From Candidatus Brachybacter algidus (lineage in GTDB: Bacteria > Bacteroidota > Bacteroidia > Chitinophagales > Saprospiraceae), in contig JADJSK010000001.1 in the NCBI GenBank assembly GCA_016711705.1, forward strand, positions 682,001 to 746,000: 64,000 bases of DNA. Direction: 5' to 3'. How positions within the stretch are numbered: the first letter of the stretch is position 1; every line of letters begins with the position of its first letter. This document shows, piece by piece, positions 28,268 to 37,635 of the stretch. A program made the translations under genes and the position numbers. The notes under the pieces are model-generated. The model saw nothing but the letters and a program-made list of their open reading frames with translations, searched no databases and was not told the DNA's origin.

Positions 28268-28861
28268 TTACAGTTTATTATTTCGCTCCACCAATACCTC
28301 CTCAATATCTTCCAACTTCACATTCTTATACTTCAACAAAATCAACAAATGATAAAGCAGATCTGCAGCTTCATTTTTAAACAAATCCAGATCGTCGTCC
28401 TTAGCCTCCAATATCAATTCCACCGCCTCCTCTCCTACTTTTTGAGCTATTTTATTGACGCCTTTTTTATAAAGTTGATTGGTGTATGAATCCGCAACAT
28501 CTTCATTTATTCGTTTATGGATAGTTTCTTCAACTTCATACAAAAAGCCCTTTGATTCCTTAGAGCCAAAACAGGAAAATGAACCTTTGTGACACACCGG
28601 ACCTTCGGGAATTACCTTGATCAAAAGTGTATCTTTATCACAATCCAGTTGTACTTCGACCAGTCGCAGAAAATTGCCGGACGTTTCTCCTTTTGTCCAT
28701 AAAGCATTTTTGGATCTACTGAAAAAAGTCACGATCTTTTCACTGACAGTTTTTTTGTAGGCTTCTTCATTCATAAAACCAAGCATCAATACCTGCATGG
28801 TTTCGCCATGTTGTATTATCACAGGTACTAATCCACCTGATTTATTAAAATCTATATACAT
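28268..28861 (-). CDS. hisIE: Bifunctional phosphoribosyl-AMP cyclohydrolase / phosphoribosyl-ATP pyrophosphatase
   Basis: Steps 2 and 3 of histidine synthesis. The N-terminal HisI domain (residues about 1-105) shows MLGFMNEEAY, FFSRSKNALWTKGETSGN and the metal-binding DCDKDTLL and GPVCHKGSFSCF. The C-terminal HisE domain (about 110-197) has KVGEEAVELILEAK and NEAADLLYHLLILL, its conserved acidic metal site. 197 residues is the normal length of the fusion. Its ATG overlaps the hisF 3' end by 10 bp and it is the last gene of the operon. Confidence 0.97.
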   Translation of the reverse strand: MYIDFNKSGGLVPVIIQHGETMQVLMLGFMNEEAYKKTVSEKIVTFFSRSKNALWTKGETSGNFLRLVEVQLDCDKDTLLIKVIPEGPVCHKGSFSCFGSKESKGFLYEVEETIHKRINEDVADSYTNQLYKKGVNKIAQKVGEEAVELILEAKDDDLDLFKNEAADLLYHLLILLKYKNVKLEDIEEVLVERNNKL

Positions 28862-29610
28862 CTAACCGGAATTTTTTCTTTAAAAAGGTATTTTTTTAAA
28901 TCAGGTATTTTCACTTCTCCATAATGGAAGATGCTGGCAGCAAGTCCTCCCGTAGCTTTAGTTGTTTCAAATAAATCTTTAAAATGTTCCATTGAACCGG
29001 CTCCACCGGATGCGATGACCGGGATATTAATTTTCTCCGCAATTAATCCGGTGATTTCTAGCGAAAAACCATTTTTCAAGCCATCATTGTCCATCACCGT
29101 CAACAAGATCTCTCCAGCACCACGATCAACGACTTCTGTTACCCAATCAATAACTTTCAGTTCTGTGATGATTCTGCCTCCATTTGAACACACTTTCCAT
29201 TCGCCATTAATTTTCTTAATATCCATAGCTACTGTGAGACTTTGGCTTCCAAAATTCTTTGCAATTCCATTTACCAATACAGGATCCAATATGGCGGCTG
29301 AATTGATACTTACCTTATCAGCACCTGCCTGCACCACCATCTCTGCATCTTTTATGGCCCTGATTCCACCTCCTACTGTAAAAGGAATGTTTATATCGCG
29401 AGAGATTCGTTGTACCAAATCTATTAACGTCGACCGATTCTCTACTGTAGCAGTTATATCCAGGAAAACTAATTCATCTGCACCATCCATCATATATTTT
29501 GTTGCCAATGCGACAGGGTCCCCGGCATCCCTCAAATTCACAAAATTTATCCCCTTTACTGTCCTGCCATTTTTTATGTCCAGACAAGGAATTATTCGTT
29601 TTTTTAACAT
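28852..29610 (-). CDS. hisF: Imidazole glycerol phosphate synthase cyclase subunit
   Basis: A (beta/alpha)8 barrel of 252 residues that uses ammonia from HisH to close the imidazole ring, yielding IGP and AICAR. The catalytic aspartates are visible in IIPCLDIKNGRTVKG (D11) and in LLTVMDNDGLKNGF. Phosphate-binding glycines lie in VGGGIRA and ASGGAGSMEHF. It overlaps hisA by 7 bp upstream and hisIE by 10 bp downstream. Confidence 0.97.
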   Translation of the reverse strand: MLKKRIIPCLDIKNGRTVKGINFVNLRDAGDPVALATKYMMDGADELVFLDITATVENRSTLIDLVQRISRDINIPFTVGGGIRAIKDAEMVVQAGADKVSINSAAILDPVLVNGIAKNFGSQSLTVAMDIKKINGEWKVCSNGGRIITELKVIDWVTEVVDRGAGEILLTVMDNDGLKNGFSLEITGLIAEKINIPVIASGGAGSMEHFKDLFETTKATGGLAASIFHYGEVKIPDLKKYLFKEKIPVRCI

Positions 29611-30317
29611 ATTTCGTTCAATTTCTCCAAGTCTATTAATCCTTCATAAATGGCCTTTCCAATGATAGCTCCGGATGCGCCGATTGCCTTAAGTTTCAAC
29701 ACATCTTCTGTGGATGTTATGCCTCCACTGGCGATCAATTCAAATGGATATTTGATCAACAATTGTTTATACAATTCAAAGGAAGGCCCTGTAAGCATTC
29801 CGTCCTTTGAAATGTCGGTGCACATCAGATATTTCAACTGACCTTCTTGGATCTCATCCAGATATTCAAACACATTCAGGTTGGCATCTTCCAGCCATCC
29901 GCGTATTTTAATTCGTTCGTCAAAGACATCCAGTCCAAGGATAATTTTCTCTACTCCATATTTCTCAATCCAAGATCTGAACAAATCAGGATTTTTAATA
30001 GCCATACTACCTATTGTGACTTGGTTTGCTCCGCTTTCGAAGGCCTTATCAATCGCTGAGTCATCTGAAATTCCACCACTGAAATCAACTTTTAAATTTG
30101 TGTTCTGAACGATATCTTTTAATACTTTTAAGTTCATCGTTTTGCCTAAACGAGCACCATCCAAGTCAACCACATGAAGATATTTAATTCCTTGTTGTTC
30201 AAACTGTTGCGCCACAACAACCGGATCATCACTATAAACCTTTTGACTATTAAAATCACCTTGCGTTAAGCGAACACATTTTCCACTCATTACATCTATT
30301 GCAGGAATTATTTTCAT
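29604..30317 (-). CDS. hisA: ProFAR isomerase
   Basis: 237-residue barrel that isomerises the aminoaldose ProFAR to the aminoketose PRFAR. MKIIPAIDVMSGKCVRL carries the first catalytic Asp (D8), CTDISKDGMLTGP the second. VDFSGGIS and IASGGITSTEDV are the two phosphate-binding loops. The start codon overlaps the hisH stop by one base (TAATG), a sign of translational coupling. Confidence 0.97.
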   Translation of the reverse strand: MKIIPAIDVMSGKCVRLTQGDFNSQKVYSDDPVVVAQQFEQQGIKYLHVVDLDGARLGKTMNLKVLKDIVQNTNLKVDFSGGISDDSAIDKAFESGANQVTIGSMAIKNPDLFRSWIEKYGVEKIILGLDVFDERIKIRGWLEDANLNVFEYLDEIQEGQLKYLMCTDISKDGMLTGPSFELYKQLLIKYPFELIASGGITSTEDVLKLKAIGASGAIIGKAIYEGLIDLEKLNEIC

Positions 30318-30898
30318 TAAGTTAGCTTTAAAAAATTCTTTAAAACGATTTGCCCAACTAAGCCTGATTTTTCCGGATGAAACTGAGTTCCATAAAAATT
30401 ATCTTTTTGCAAAGCAGCACTGAATGGCAAAATATAATCACACTTAGAAATTGTGTATTCACAGATTTCGGCATAATAACTGTGTATAAAGTATACATCA
30501 TCTACATTGTTTATACCTGCAAATAATTGACTTTCAATAGATTCCATATTATTCCAACCATTATGGGGAACGATATCCAGAGCCGGAAATAATTTGACGT
30601 TACAGTCAAAGATTCCCAGACAATCAGTGGCGCCTTCTTCAGAAAATTTACACATCAATTGCATGCCAAGACAAATGCCTAAAAAGGGTTGCTTCAGATT
30701 AATAATCACTTGATCCAAACCATTCTCTTTCAAATATTTCATGGCTGAAGATGCCTCACCAACACCGGGAAAAACTACCTTTTCTGCGGAATTGATTTTA
30801 TCAGAATCTGCAGTGATCTCGCACTCATACCCCATATTAGTCAGCACATTGGATAATGAAGTCGCATTTCCTGCATTATAATCTATTATTGCTATCAT
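30317..30898 (-). CDS. hisH: Imidazole glycerol phosphate synthase glutaminase subunit
   Basis: Class I glutamine amidotransferase of 193 residues supplying ammonia to HisF. The nucleophile Cys is in FLGICLGMQLM, and the His-Glu of the triad in GTQFHPEKSG. IDYNAGNATSLSNVL at the N-terminus and VFPGVGEASSAM are typical HisH blocks. Four bases overlap with hisB upstream (ATGA). Confidence 0.97.
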   Translation of the reverse strand: MIAIIDYNAGNATSLSNVLTNMGYECEITADSDKINSAEKVVFPGVGEASSAMKYLKENGLDQVIINLKQPFLGICLGMQLMCKFSEEGATDCLGIFDCNVKLFPALDIVPHNGWNNMESIESQLFAGINNVDDVYFIHSYYAEICEYTISKCDYILPFSAALQKDNFYGTQFHPEKSGLVGQIVLKNFLKLT

Positions 30899-31986
30899 AA
30901 AATGCCTTTTGTGCTTGGAATTGAAAAATTATTCGTTTTAGAAACAGCCATTTTTAACACTTTGGCAAATGCTTTAAATATGGATTCTATCTTATGGTGC
31001 TCATTATCACCTGTTGCTTTTATATTTAAATTGCATGCAGCACCATCACAAAACGATTTAAAAAAATGCTTAAACATTTCAGTGGGGCAATCTCCTACTT
31101 TTTCTCTTTTAAATTCAGCATCCCATTCCAGCCAGGCTCTACCGCCGAAATCAATTGCAACTTGCGCCAACGCATCATCCATTGGAAGCAAAAACCCGTA
31201 ACGTTCTATTCCTTTTTTATTACCCAATGCTTCTTTAAAAGACATGCCAAGAGCAATTCCTGTGTCTTCAATAGTATGATGTTCATCTACATGAAGGTCA
31301 CCATTAGTCTCAATAAATAGATCTACAAGAGCATGTCTTGCAATCTGCTCCAGCATATGATCAAAAAATCCAATTCCCGTAACAATCTTATGCTGCCCAG
31401 TTCCATCCAGGTTGATCTTTACTTTAATCTTTGTTTCATTTGTATTTCGCTCTATTTGGGCTGTACGATGCTGGTTTTTTATCACCTCATATATTTCTTG
31501 CCATGAAATACAATTGTAATCTGCTTCAGATAAATTAGAAACATTAAAGTATATGGACTTGCAACCAATATTTTTAGCAAATTGAACATCTGTTTCCCGG
31601 TCACCAATAACAAAAGAGTTTATTAGATCATAATTATTGTTGAGATAATGGCGCACCATTCCCAGCTCAGGCTTCCTGCATGCAGACTTCTCCTCCGGCA
31701 TAGACCTGTCAATAAGTACCTCATCAAATTTAATACCCTCATTTGAAAAAGCTTGTAAAATTTTATTGTGCGCAGGCCAGAATGTTTTTTCCGGAAAAGA
31801 GTAAGTTCCAAGCCCATCCTGATTGGTCACCATCACCAAATTATAATCACCTTCTTCTACTATTTTATTCAAGTATTTAAATACGCCGGGTATAAATTCA
31901 AGCTTCTCCAAACTATCAAGCTGAAAGTCAATTGGCGGTTCCTTTACTAGCGTGCCATCTCTATCTATAAATAATATTTTTTTCAT
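30895..31986 (-). CDS. hisB: Bifunctional histidinol-phosphatase / imidazoleglycerol-phosphate dehydratase
   Basis: A fusion for steps 6 and 8 of the pathway. Residues about 1-165 are a HAD phosphatase with DRDGTL (nucleophile D8, acid/base D10), MVTNQDGLG and FVIGDRETDVQFA. Residues about 170-363 are the IGPD domain with GIGFFDHMLEQIARHA, DEHHTIEDTGIALG and ATGDNEHHKIESIFKA as manganese-binding sites. The fused form is as in E. coli and many Bacteroidota. Its ATG directly abuts the hisC stop with no gap. Confidence 0.97.
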   Translation of the reverse strand: MKKILFIDRDGTLVKEPPIDFQLDSLEKLEFIPGVFKYLNKIVEEGDYNLVMVTNQDGLGTYSFPEKTFWPAHNKILQAFSNEGIKFDEVLIDRSMPEEKSACRKPELGMVRHYLNNNYDLINSFVIGDRETDVQFAKNIGCKSIYFNVSNLSEADYNCISWQEIYEVIKNQHRTAQIERNTNETKIKVKINLDGTGQHKIVTGIGFFDHMLEQIARHALVDLFIETNGDLHVDEHHTIEDTGIALGMSFKEALGNKKGIERYGFLLPMDDALAQVAIDFGGRAWLEWDAEFKREKVGDCPTEMFKHFFKSFCDGAACNLNIKATGDNEHHKIESIFKAFAKVLKMAVSKTNNFSIPSTKGIL

Positions 31987-32997
31987 CTAGCGGTATAATT
32001 TTATAGCATTAATTAATTGTGTGATTTCGTCTCCATTGCCAATAGTAATACGGATGCAATTCGGAATAACTGAATTCCTATTTCTTATGATTACATTATG
32101 TGTGAGGAGGAATTGATACAAATCATCCGCATCAATTACTTCTAATAGAATAAAATTTGCATCGCTGGGATAAATACATTTCACCATTTCAACGTCCTTC
32201 AGGGCAGCTATAAGCCTTGTCTTTTGTACTAAAATATTTTCCAGGTTTTCTTCAAATATTTTATAGTCAGAAAGTGACTTAATCAGTTGATTTTGGCTTA
32301 ATTCATTGATGTTGTACGGAGGTTTTATTTTATAAAACAAATCAATAATCTTAGTATTGGCAAAGGCGGCTCCTATTCTGATCCCTGCCAGTCCATACGC
32401 CTTGCTGAATGTCTGTGATATGATTAGATTGGGGTAAGTATGAATCAGTTGGATAAGCGATTTTTCCTTGCAAAAATCAATGTATGCCTCATCAACAAAA
32501 ACGATACCTTTAAAATTTTGAATTATTTGCTCGATCCCATTCAGACAATTACCTGTTGGATTATTCGGTGAACATAAAAACAACATTTTTGCTTCCGTAG
32601 CAAATATCTTTGAAACATCCGGTTGAAATCCATTCAACAAAGGAATATGAATAACTTCTACATCATTGATTGCTGCAACGACTTCATACATACCATACGT
32701 GGGAGGACATATGATCACCTTATCTTTCTGAGGCTCGCAGAATATCCTTACAGCAAGATCAATGATCTCATCGCTTCCATTACCCAGGCAGATGTTTTCA
32801 ATAGCAATATTTTTCTTTTTACTGATCAATTTTCTGACTTCAATTTGAGTAGGGTCCGGATACCTGTTGTGTATTCCATAGGGATTCTCATTGGCATCCA
32901 GAAAAATTCCTGACCGTCCCTCGAATTCGTGTCGGGCTGAACTATATGGTTTCAGTTTTAAAATATTGGGTCTAACTATTTTTTCTATATCAAACAT
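31987..32997 (-). CDS. hisC: Histidinol-phosphate aminotransferase
   Basis: PLP aminotransferase of about 336 residues. The N-terminus YSSARHEFEG and LDANENPYG are family marks; the cofactor lysine is in SQTFSKAYGLAGIRIG, and CSPNNPTGN and FVDEAYIDF are the Asn and Asp-Tyr cofactor sites. I take the ATG at 32997 rather than an earlier in-frame ATG at 33054, since the later one overlaps the hisD stop (ATGTTTGA) and gives the normal HisC N-terminus. Confidence 0.96.
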   Translation of the reverse strand: MFDIEKIVRPNILKLKPYSSARHEFEGRSGIFLDANENPYGIHNRYPDPTQIEVRKLISKKKNIAIENICLGNGSDEIIDLAVRIFCEPQKDKVIICPPTYGMYEVVAAINDVEVIHIPLLNGFQPDVSKIFATEAKMLFLCSPNNPTGNCLNGIEQIIQNFKGIVFVDEAYIDFCKEKSLIQLIHTYPNLIISQTFSKAYGLAGIRIGAAFANTKIIDLFYKIKPPYNINELSQNQLIKSLSDYKIFEENLENILVQKTRLIAALKDVEMVKCIYPSDANFILLEVIDADDLYQFLLTHNVIIRNRNSVIPNCIRITIGNGDEITQLINAIKLYR

Positions 32998-34291
32998 TCT
33001 CCTTATCTCTTTTAATTTGATCCAATCGGATGCTAACCGAATTTTTGTGTCCAAAAAGACCTTCTTCCTCCGCCATTATTTCAACTGCCGGACCAATATT
33101 TTTGAGTCCTACGGCACTTATATCCTGCACAGAAATTTTTTTTATAAAACTATCCAGAGAAACTCCACTATAAGAGCTGGCAAAGCCATTGGTAGGTAAA
33201 GTATGGTTAGGACCACTGGCATAGTCACCGACACTTTCACATGAATAATTGCCAAGAAAAACAGAACCGGCATTTATTACTTTTTCCAAATAATAGGCCG
33301 AATCCTCTACGGCTAAGATCAAGTGCTCCGGAGCATACTGATTGCTAAAATCGATGCAATCTGTAATGGAAGTAAGGAGGATACATTTACTGTTGACAAG
33401 TGCTTCAGAGGTAATTTCCTTACGCGGCAAGGTTAATAATTGAAACTCCAACTCTTTCAAAATGCTCTCTATTACTTCGATATCATCAGAAAGTAACATG
33501 ACCTGACTATCAGGACCATGTTCTGCCTGAGCCAAGAGATCAGCAGCAACAAAGGTAGGAATTGAACTTTTATCAGCGATGATCAACACTTCAGATGGCC
33601 CGGCAGGCATGTCAATATTCATACCGGCTCTCTGGGCGAATGACTTAGCTGCAGTTACATATTGGTTTCCAGGTCCAAAAATTTTATAAACCTTATCCAC
33701 ACTTTGCGTTCCAAAAGTCAAAGCAGCTATGGCTTGTATACCTCCTACTTTAAATATTTTGGTAATGCCAATTCTATTGGCGGTATAAAGAATAGCAGGA
33801 TGAATTTGACCGTTTTTATCAGGTGGAGTCATTAGTATTATCTCAGAACATCCAGCAATGGTAGCAGGAACTCCCAACATAAGAATAGTGGAAAATAAAG
33901 GAGCACTGCCTCCCGGAATGTAAAATCCTACTTTTTCAATTGGTCGCTCCATTCTCCAGCATCGGATTCCCGATGAAGTTTCAATAACCCTTTTTTCAGA
34001 TTTTTGAGCTTCGTGGAATTTAAAAATATTGGAATAAGCCATTTCAATGGCCATTTTCAATTCCTCCGAAATTAATTCTTTGGCATCATTAATTTCATCC
34101 GGCAAAACATGCAATGATTGTAAGGATACCTTGTCAAATAATTTGGTATATTCGAAAACTGCTTGATCACCTCTTTCTCTGACTGCTTGAAAAACTTCTT
34201 CCACCAGTGAGTCAAGATCTTCAGCATTTTTATTTGGCCTTTTGGTCAAATTGGACCAACTTGATGTTGGCGGATATTTATACACTTCCAT
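32990..34291 (-). CDS. hisD: Histidinol dehydrogenase
   Basis: 433-residue Zn- and NAD-dependent enzyme that oxidises histidinol twice to histidine. Visible blocks: YIPGGSAPLFSTILML, KVGGIQAIAALTFGT, IFGPGNQYVTAAK, AGPSEVLIIADKSS, and the zinc and general-base region AQAEHGPDSQ and YAPEHLIL, plus GPNHTLPTNGFA. It begins 11 bp after hisG and overlaps hisC by 8 bp. Confidence 0.97.
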   Translation of the reverse strand: MEVYKYPPTSSWSNLTKRPNKNAEDLDSLVEEVFQAVRERGDQAVFEYTKLFDKVSLQSLHVLPDEINDAKELISEELKMAIEMAYSNIFKFHEAQKSEKRVIETSSGIRCWRMERPIEKVGFYIPGGSAPLFSTILMLGVPATIAGCSEIILMTPPDKNGQIHPAILYTANRIGITKIFKVGGIQAIAALTFGTQSVDKVYKIFGPGNQYVTAAKSFAQRAGMNIDMPAGPSEVLIIADKSSIPTFVAADLLAQAEHGPDSQVMLLSDDIEVIESILKELEFQLLTLPRKEITSEALVNSKCILLTSITDCIDFSNQYAPEHLILAVEDSAYYLEKVINAGSVFLGNYSCESVGDYASGPNHTLPTNGFASSYSGVSLDSFIKKISVQDISAVGLKNIGPAVEIMAEEEGLFGHKNSVSIRLDQIKRDKENV

Positions 34292-34302
34292 TATATAGTT
34301 TT

Positions 34303-35160
34303 TTAGAGGATCATTTTTTCGACAGGAATCACCAGAATACCTTCTGCACCAAGGTTCTTCAAATTATGGATGACGTCCCAAAATTCATCTTCCCGGATCA
34401 CAGAATGAAGACTGCTCCAGCCTTCAGTAATTAATGGCATGATAGTCGGTGATTTCATTCCCGGCAATTGTTCACATATTTCTTTGATCTTATTGTTTGG
34501 AGCATTTAGTAAGATATATTTATTTTCCCTAGCCTTTCTGACAGCCTTTGTCCTAAATATTAACTTTTCAAGTATTGCAGTCTTCTCCTCATCTAAATTG
34601 GTATTGCAAATCATTACCGCTTCGCTTTTTAGCACCACTTCCACTTCTCTTAGACCATTCATAAGCAGTGTGCTTCCGGTACTCACAATATCAAATATTG
34701 CATCTGCTAAACCTATACTTGTGGCAATTTCTACGGATCCGCCCAGAGATTCAATCTTGACGGGAATTGCTCTCTCTTCAAAAAAATCAATCAGTATTTT
34801 AGGGTAACTGGTAGCAATTTTCTTCTCCCTAAAGTATTCTATTCCTGTATAAGTGTCCTCTTTGGGAATAGCAAGAGATAATTTACATTGAGCAAATCCT
34901 AGATATTCAGTGATTTGCACATTTTTATTTTTTTCCAAAACTTCATTCAGACCAAGTATACCTATGTCAGCCACCCCATCCTCGACATATTGAGGGATAT
35001 CATCATCTCTTAAGAAAAGAATCTCAACCGGAAAATTTTTGGCTTCATCTATAAGCCTTCTGTCATTGTTTGAAAAGTGTATTCCACAATCACTAAACAA
35101 GCTTAGAGTTTCTTCACTTAACCGACCTTTTTTCTGGATTGCAATTTTTAATTTACTCAT
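34303..35160 (-). CDS. hisG: ATP phosphoribosyltransferase, long form
   Basis: First and committed step: joins ATP and PRPP. At 285 residues it is the long form with a C-terminal regulatory domain (last 75 residues, with SPTIMPLITEGWSSLHSVI) that normally binds histidine for feedback inhibition, so no HisZ is needed. LRDDDIPQYVEDGVADIGILG and the PRPP-binding DIVSTGSTLLMNGL are conserved. It is preceded by the leader peptide and attenuator. Confidence 0.97.
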   Translation of the reverse strand: MSKLKIAIQKKGRLSEETLSLFSDCGIHFSNNDRRLIDEAKNFPVEILFLRDDDIPQYVEDGVADIGILGLNEVLEKNKNVQITEYLGFAQCKLSLAIPKEDTYTGIEYFREKKIATSYPKILIDFFEERAIPVKIESLGGSVEIATSIGLADAIFDIVSTGSTLLMNGLREVEVVLKSEAVMICNTNLDEEKTAILEKLIFRTKAVRKARENKYILLNAPNNKIKEICEQLPGMKSPTIMPLITEGWSSLHSVIREDEFWDVIHNLKNLGAEGILVIPVEKMIL

Positions 35161-35175
35161 TTGATTCTAATTAAA

Positions 35176-35235
35176 TCTGAGTAAAACTGTGGAGTACTAA
35201 AAAAGAAAAAACCCATCAGATTTACTCAGACAGGT
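35176..35235 (-). terminator. Attenuator of the his operon
   Basis: In the leftward transcript, ACCTGTCTGAG (35234-35224) can pair with ATCTGATGGGT (35220-35210), and the stem is followed by a U-rich run (TTTTTTCTTTTTT). The loop-side TCTGAGTAAA (35230-35221) also has an exact partner TTTACTCAGA at 35185-35176, close to the hisG start. The two pairings exclude each other, as in attenuation. They lie between the leader peptide and hisG. Confidence 0.75.
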
Positions 35236-35266
35236 TTTGTATTTTATGTTTTTAAATATAACAATA

Positions 35267-35323
35267 TCACCTCATCCGAGTTACGCAATGATGATGATGG
35301 AAATGTATTGTTATAAAATTCAT
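35267..35323 (-). CDS. hisL: his operon leader peptide
   Basis: An 18-codon frame reading MNFITIHFHHHHCVTRMR with five histidines, four of them consecutive CAT codons. It starts 26 bp downstream of a promoter box and stops about 30 bp before the attenuator stem. Slow translation at the His codons under histidine starvation would change which downstream RNA hairpin forms. The frame is only 57 bp long including the stop, so gene finders usually miss it. Confidence 0.88.
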   Translation of the reverse strand: MNFITIHFHHHHCVTRMR

Positions 35324-35341
35324 TTATTACTAATTATGGGA

Positions 35342-35374
35342 CAAACTTACGTTTATAATTTTTAAACAACCAAA
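35342..35374 (-). promoter_or_regulatory. his operon promoter
   Basis: Read leftward: TTTG at 35374-35371, a 21-bp spacer (17 if GTTG is used), then TAAGTTTG at 35349-35342, matching the Bacteroidota -33/-7 consensus. Transcription would begin close to the leader ATG at 35323. Confidence 0.65.
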
Positions 35375-35483
35375 TTTATTTTTAAAAATAATTATTTATT
35401 CTTTAACTCTTAACAAACTCCAAACTATCTCACTTTATCATCTGGCCTCAAGAATCTAATGTCTAGTGCCAATTGTCTAGCAT

Positions 35484-36251
35484 CTATTTCCGCCCACTTC
35501 GATCTGTAAGCATTGCGCTGCCTTGTTGGGTAGATGTAACTAAAATATCTTGAATGTTGACATGTTCCGGTTGGCTGATAATAAAATAGATCATAGCAGC
35601 AATATCTGATGAATTCAATGGTTTGTAATCATCATATATTTTTGCTTTGTCAGCATCACCATCGAAACGGACGATAGCAAACTCAGTTTCTTCCACTGCA
35701 CCCGGACTTACTGATGAAACTCTTATGTTATATTTATAAAGATCCATCCTGATGGCACGCGTAAGAGCTTCTACTGCAAATTTAGAAGCATTGTAAACAT
35801 TTCCTTTAGGATATGTTTCTTTCCCTGCTATAGAACCCACATTCACAATGTGTCCTGATCTTCTCTCGACCATCTGAGGTGAGACTAATCTGGTAAGATA
35901 TAAAAGACCTTTTACATTGGTATCGATCATCTGATCCCAATGATCTGTATCGCCTTCATGGATCTCAGCAAGTCCTTTTGCCAAACCGGCATTATTGATC
36001 AAAATATCTACATGTTTTAAATCTTCAGGTAGATTATTCCAAAATTCTGTGCAAGCTTCTTTGTCTCGAATGTCAAAAGTGAAAATATATGCCTTGGAAG
36101 AAGTTTCTTCGTGTATTGTATCTGCTACTTTATTGAGCGGCTCCAATCTCCTTCCTGTCAAAATAAGATTACAATTCATTGCTTTGGCACACATCAATGC
36201 CGTTGCCTTTCCAATTCCAGTACCTCCTCCTGAGATTAAAATTGTCTTCAT
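35484..36251 (-). CDS. SDR-family NAD(P)-dependent oxidoreductase
   Basis: A 255-residue classical short-chain dehydrogenase. The cofactor loop is SGGGTGIGKATAL near residue 8, NNAG is the core Rossmann block, and S in VGSIAG with YNASK give the Ser-Tyr-Lys catalytic site. GRRLEPL suggests an NADP preference. It resembles the YdfG-type 3-hydroxy acid/serine dehydrogenases; substrate not resolved. The ATGA overlap with the upstream TlpA-like gene shows cotranscription. Confidence 0.85.
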   Translation of the reverse strand: MKTILISGGGTGIGKATALMCAKAMNCNLILTGRRLEPLNKVADTIHEETSSKAYIFTFDIRDKEACTEFWNNLPEDLKHVDILINNAGLAKGLAEIHEGDTDHWDQMIDTNVKGLLYLTRLVSPQMVERRSGHIVNVGSIAGKETYPKGNVYNASKFAVEALTRAIRMDLYKYNIRVSSVSPGAVEETEFAIVRFDGDADKAKIYDDYKPLNSSDIAAMIYFIISQPEHVNIQDILVTSTQQGSAMLTDRSGRK

Positions 36252-37567
36252 ATTGCATTGATTTTTTCAATATCTTTAGCAAATTCCTTTTTAAAATCTT
36301 CATATTCTCTGGTTGCAGGACCACTAAATCCAGTATGAGTTTTTACAATCCTGTTGTTTTTATCCAGAAAAATCATTGTTGGATAAGCTTTTATTTCAGT
36401 GAGAAAGGGTACGCTCTTTATAGCATCCTTTCCAACTTTGCCAGCCCATAAGACTGTGTATGGAATCTTCAAAGCTTTCTTATAATTAGTTAGTAATGAA
36501 TTTACTTTTTCAGGCGAGTCGTAAGCTTCAAAAGAAAGTGCGATTATTTCAAGATCTTGTGATTTATTCTTATTCAGATATTCTTTTAGAAAGTTAGCTT
36601 CATCTTTACAATTGGGACACCAGGTACCCATAATAGTGATCACCTTTGCTTTACCTTGAAATTGTTTATCTTGAAGACTTACCATTTTTCCAGAAGCGTC
36701 AGGAAAGGAAAAGTTAATTGGTTTATCGGTAGTTGCCCCAACGATTTTGCTCACATCCGCCAATTTAGCCTTATCATCTCGTACCGCCTTCCATGTTGCT
36801 CTGCCTGTTTTACCTGACATATAGATACCTTCCATATTGTCTTTATCGATGATCTTACCTGTAATTAAATACGCATGACCTCCATCGAATTTACTTAAAT
36901 AGATTTTGTCATGCTGCACGGTCCCGTCCAAATAACCATAATCACCAGTTGTAGATGCAAAGGTTCCTGTCAAATTATTTACATTCATATTAAATTCTCC
37001 TAGTGCTGTATCAGCACCATCTTCATATGTAAATACCGTAGGCCACTTACCAGATATATCTTGTGTTGGCTTTTCTTCCATTAGCGTGAATCTGTGTTTT
37101 TTACCGGCGAGTCCTCTGAAAGGTATCCGCCAATTTTTTCGAGGATTATACCAAGCTCCTGTCATCATGCCATCTTCGATTTCAGCTCTTATATATGTAT
37201 CAAAAGCCAAAAAATTCATTCTAATAGTATCTTTTCCACTTTGTCTGTTTCTGCCATATAAAATTTCATCAACTGCTACATGCTGTTCCCCATTAATAAA
37301 GTCAATCTTTAAGCTATCTCCTTCCAAGTAACTTACCTCAAAATTGAATGGAAGAACACCCTCAGTAAAGGCATTTTTGAATGTTATATCCTGATCGTTG
37401 CCTACTTTAGAAATGTTTTTAGACAAAGGATTACTTTCATCGAGGAATAATTCTCCACGCCAGATTCCGGGTGTAAGTTTATCATATCTCTCATTTGTCA
37501 CAAGACAAGAGGTAATTGATAAGGTCATTAGTATTAATGCGCCTGCTAAAGCAAGAATTCCTTTCAT
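36248..37567 (-). CDS. TlpA-like thioredoxin-domain lipoprotein
   Basis: 439 residues. A lipoprotein signal ends LSITSC (acylated C21). Residues about 30-285 form a beta-rich domain seen ahead of TlpA domains in Bacteroidota, with GELFLDESN and GAWYNPRKNWRIPF. The C-terminal TlpA/AhpC-type thioredoxin fold carries MGTWCPNCKDEANFL with the redox CPNC, and ends with YPTMIFLDKN (cis-Pro loop). It would be a periplasmic or outer-membrane-facing thiol-disulfide oxidoreductase. Overlaps the SDR gene by 4 bp. Confidence 0.9.
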   Translation of the reverse strand: MKGILALAGALILMTLSITSCLVTNERYDKLTPGIWRGELFLDESNPLSKNISKVGNDQDITFKNAFTEGVLPFNFEVSYLEGDSLKIDFINGEQHVAVDEILYGRNRQSGKDTIRMNFLAFDTYIRAEIEDGMMTGAWYNPRKNWRIPFRGLAGKKHRFTLMEEKPTQDISGKWPTVFTYEDGADTALGEFNMNVNNLTGTFASTTGDYGYLDGTVQHDKIYLSKFDGGHAYLITGKIIDKDNMEGIYMSGKTGRATWKAVRDDKAKLADVSKIVGATTDKPINFSFPDASGKMVSLQDKQFQGKAKVITIMGTWCPNCKDEANFLKEYLNKNKSQDLEIIALSFEAYDSPEKVNSLLTNYKKALKIPYTVLWAGKVGKDAIKSVPFLTEIKAYPTMIFLDKNNRIVKTHTGFSGPATREYEDFKKEFAKDIEKINAI

Positions 37568-37635
37568 AAGAATAGTGTATTAGAATAGGATTAAAATAAT
37601 TTTAAGCCCAAATAGTTGTGCCTGCCTTTTTGATA

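Noticed and set aside
28931..29665. 244-codon open frame antisense to hisF and hisA
   Set aside because: It lies wholly opposite two well-supported, motif-complete his genes; its composition reflects their complement and it has no recognisable motif.
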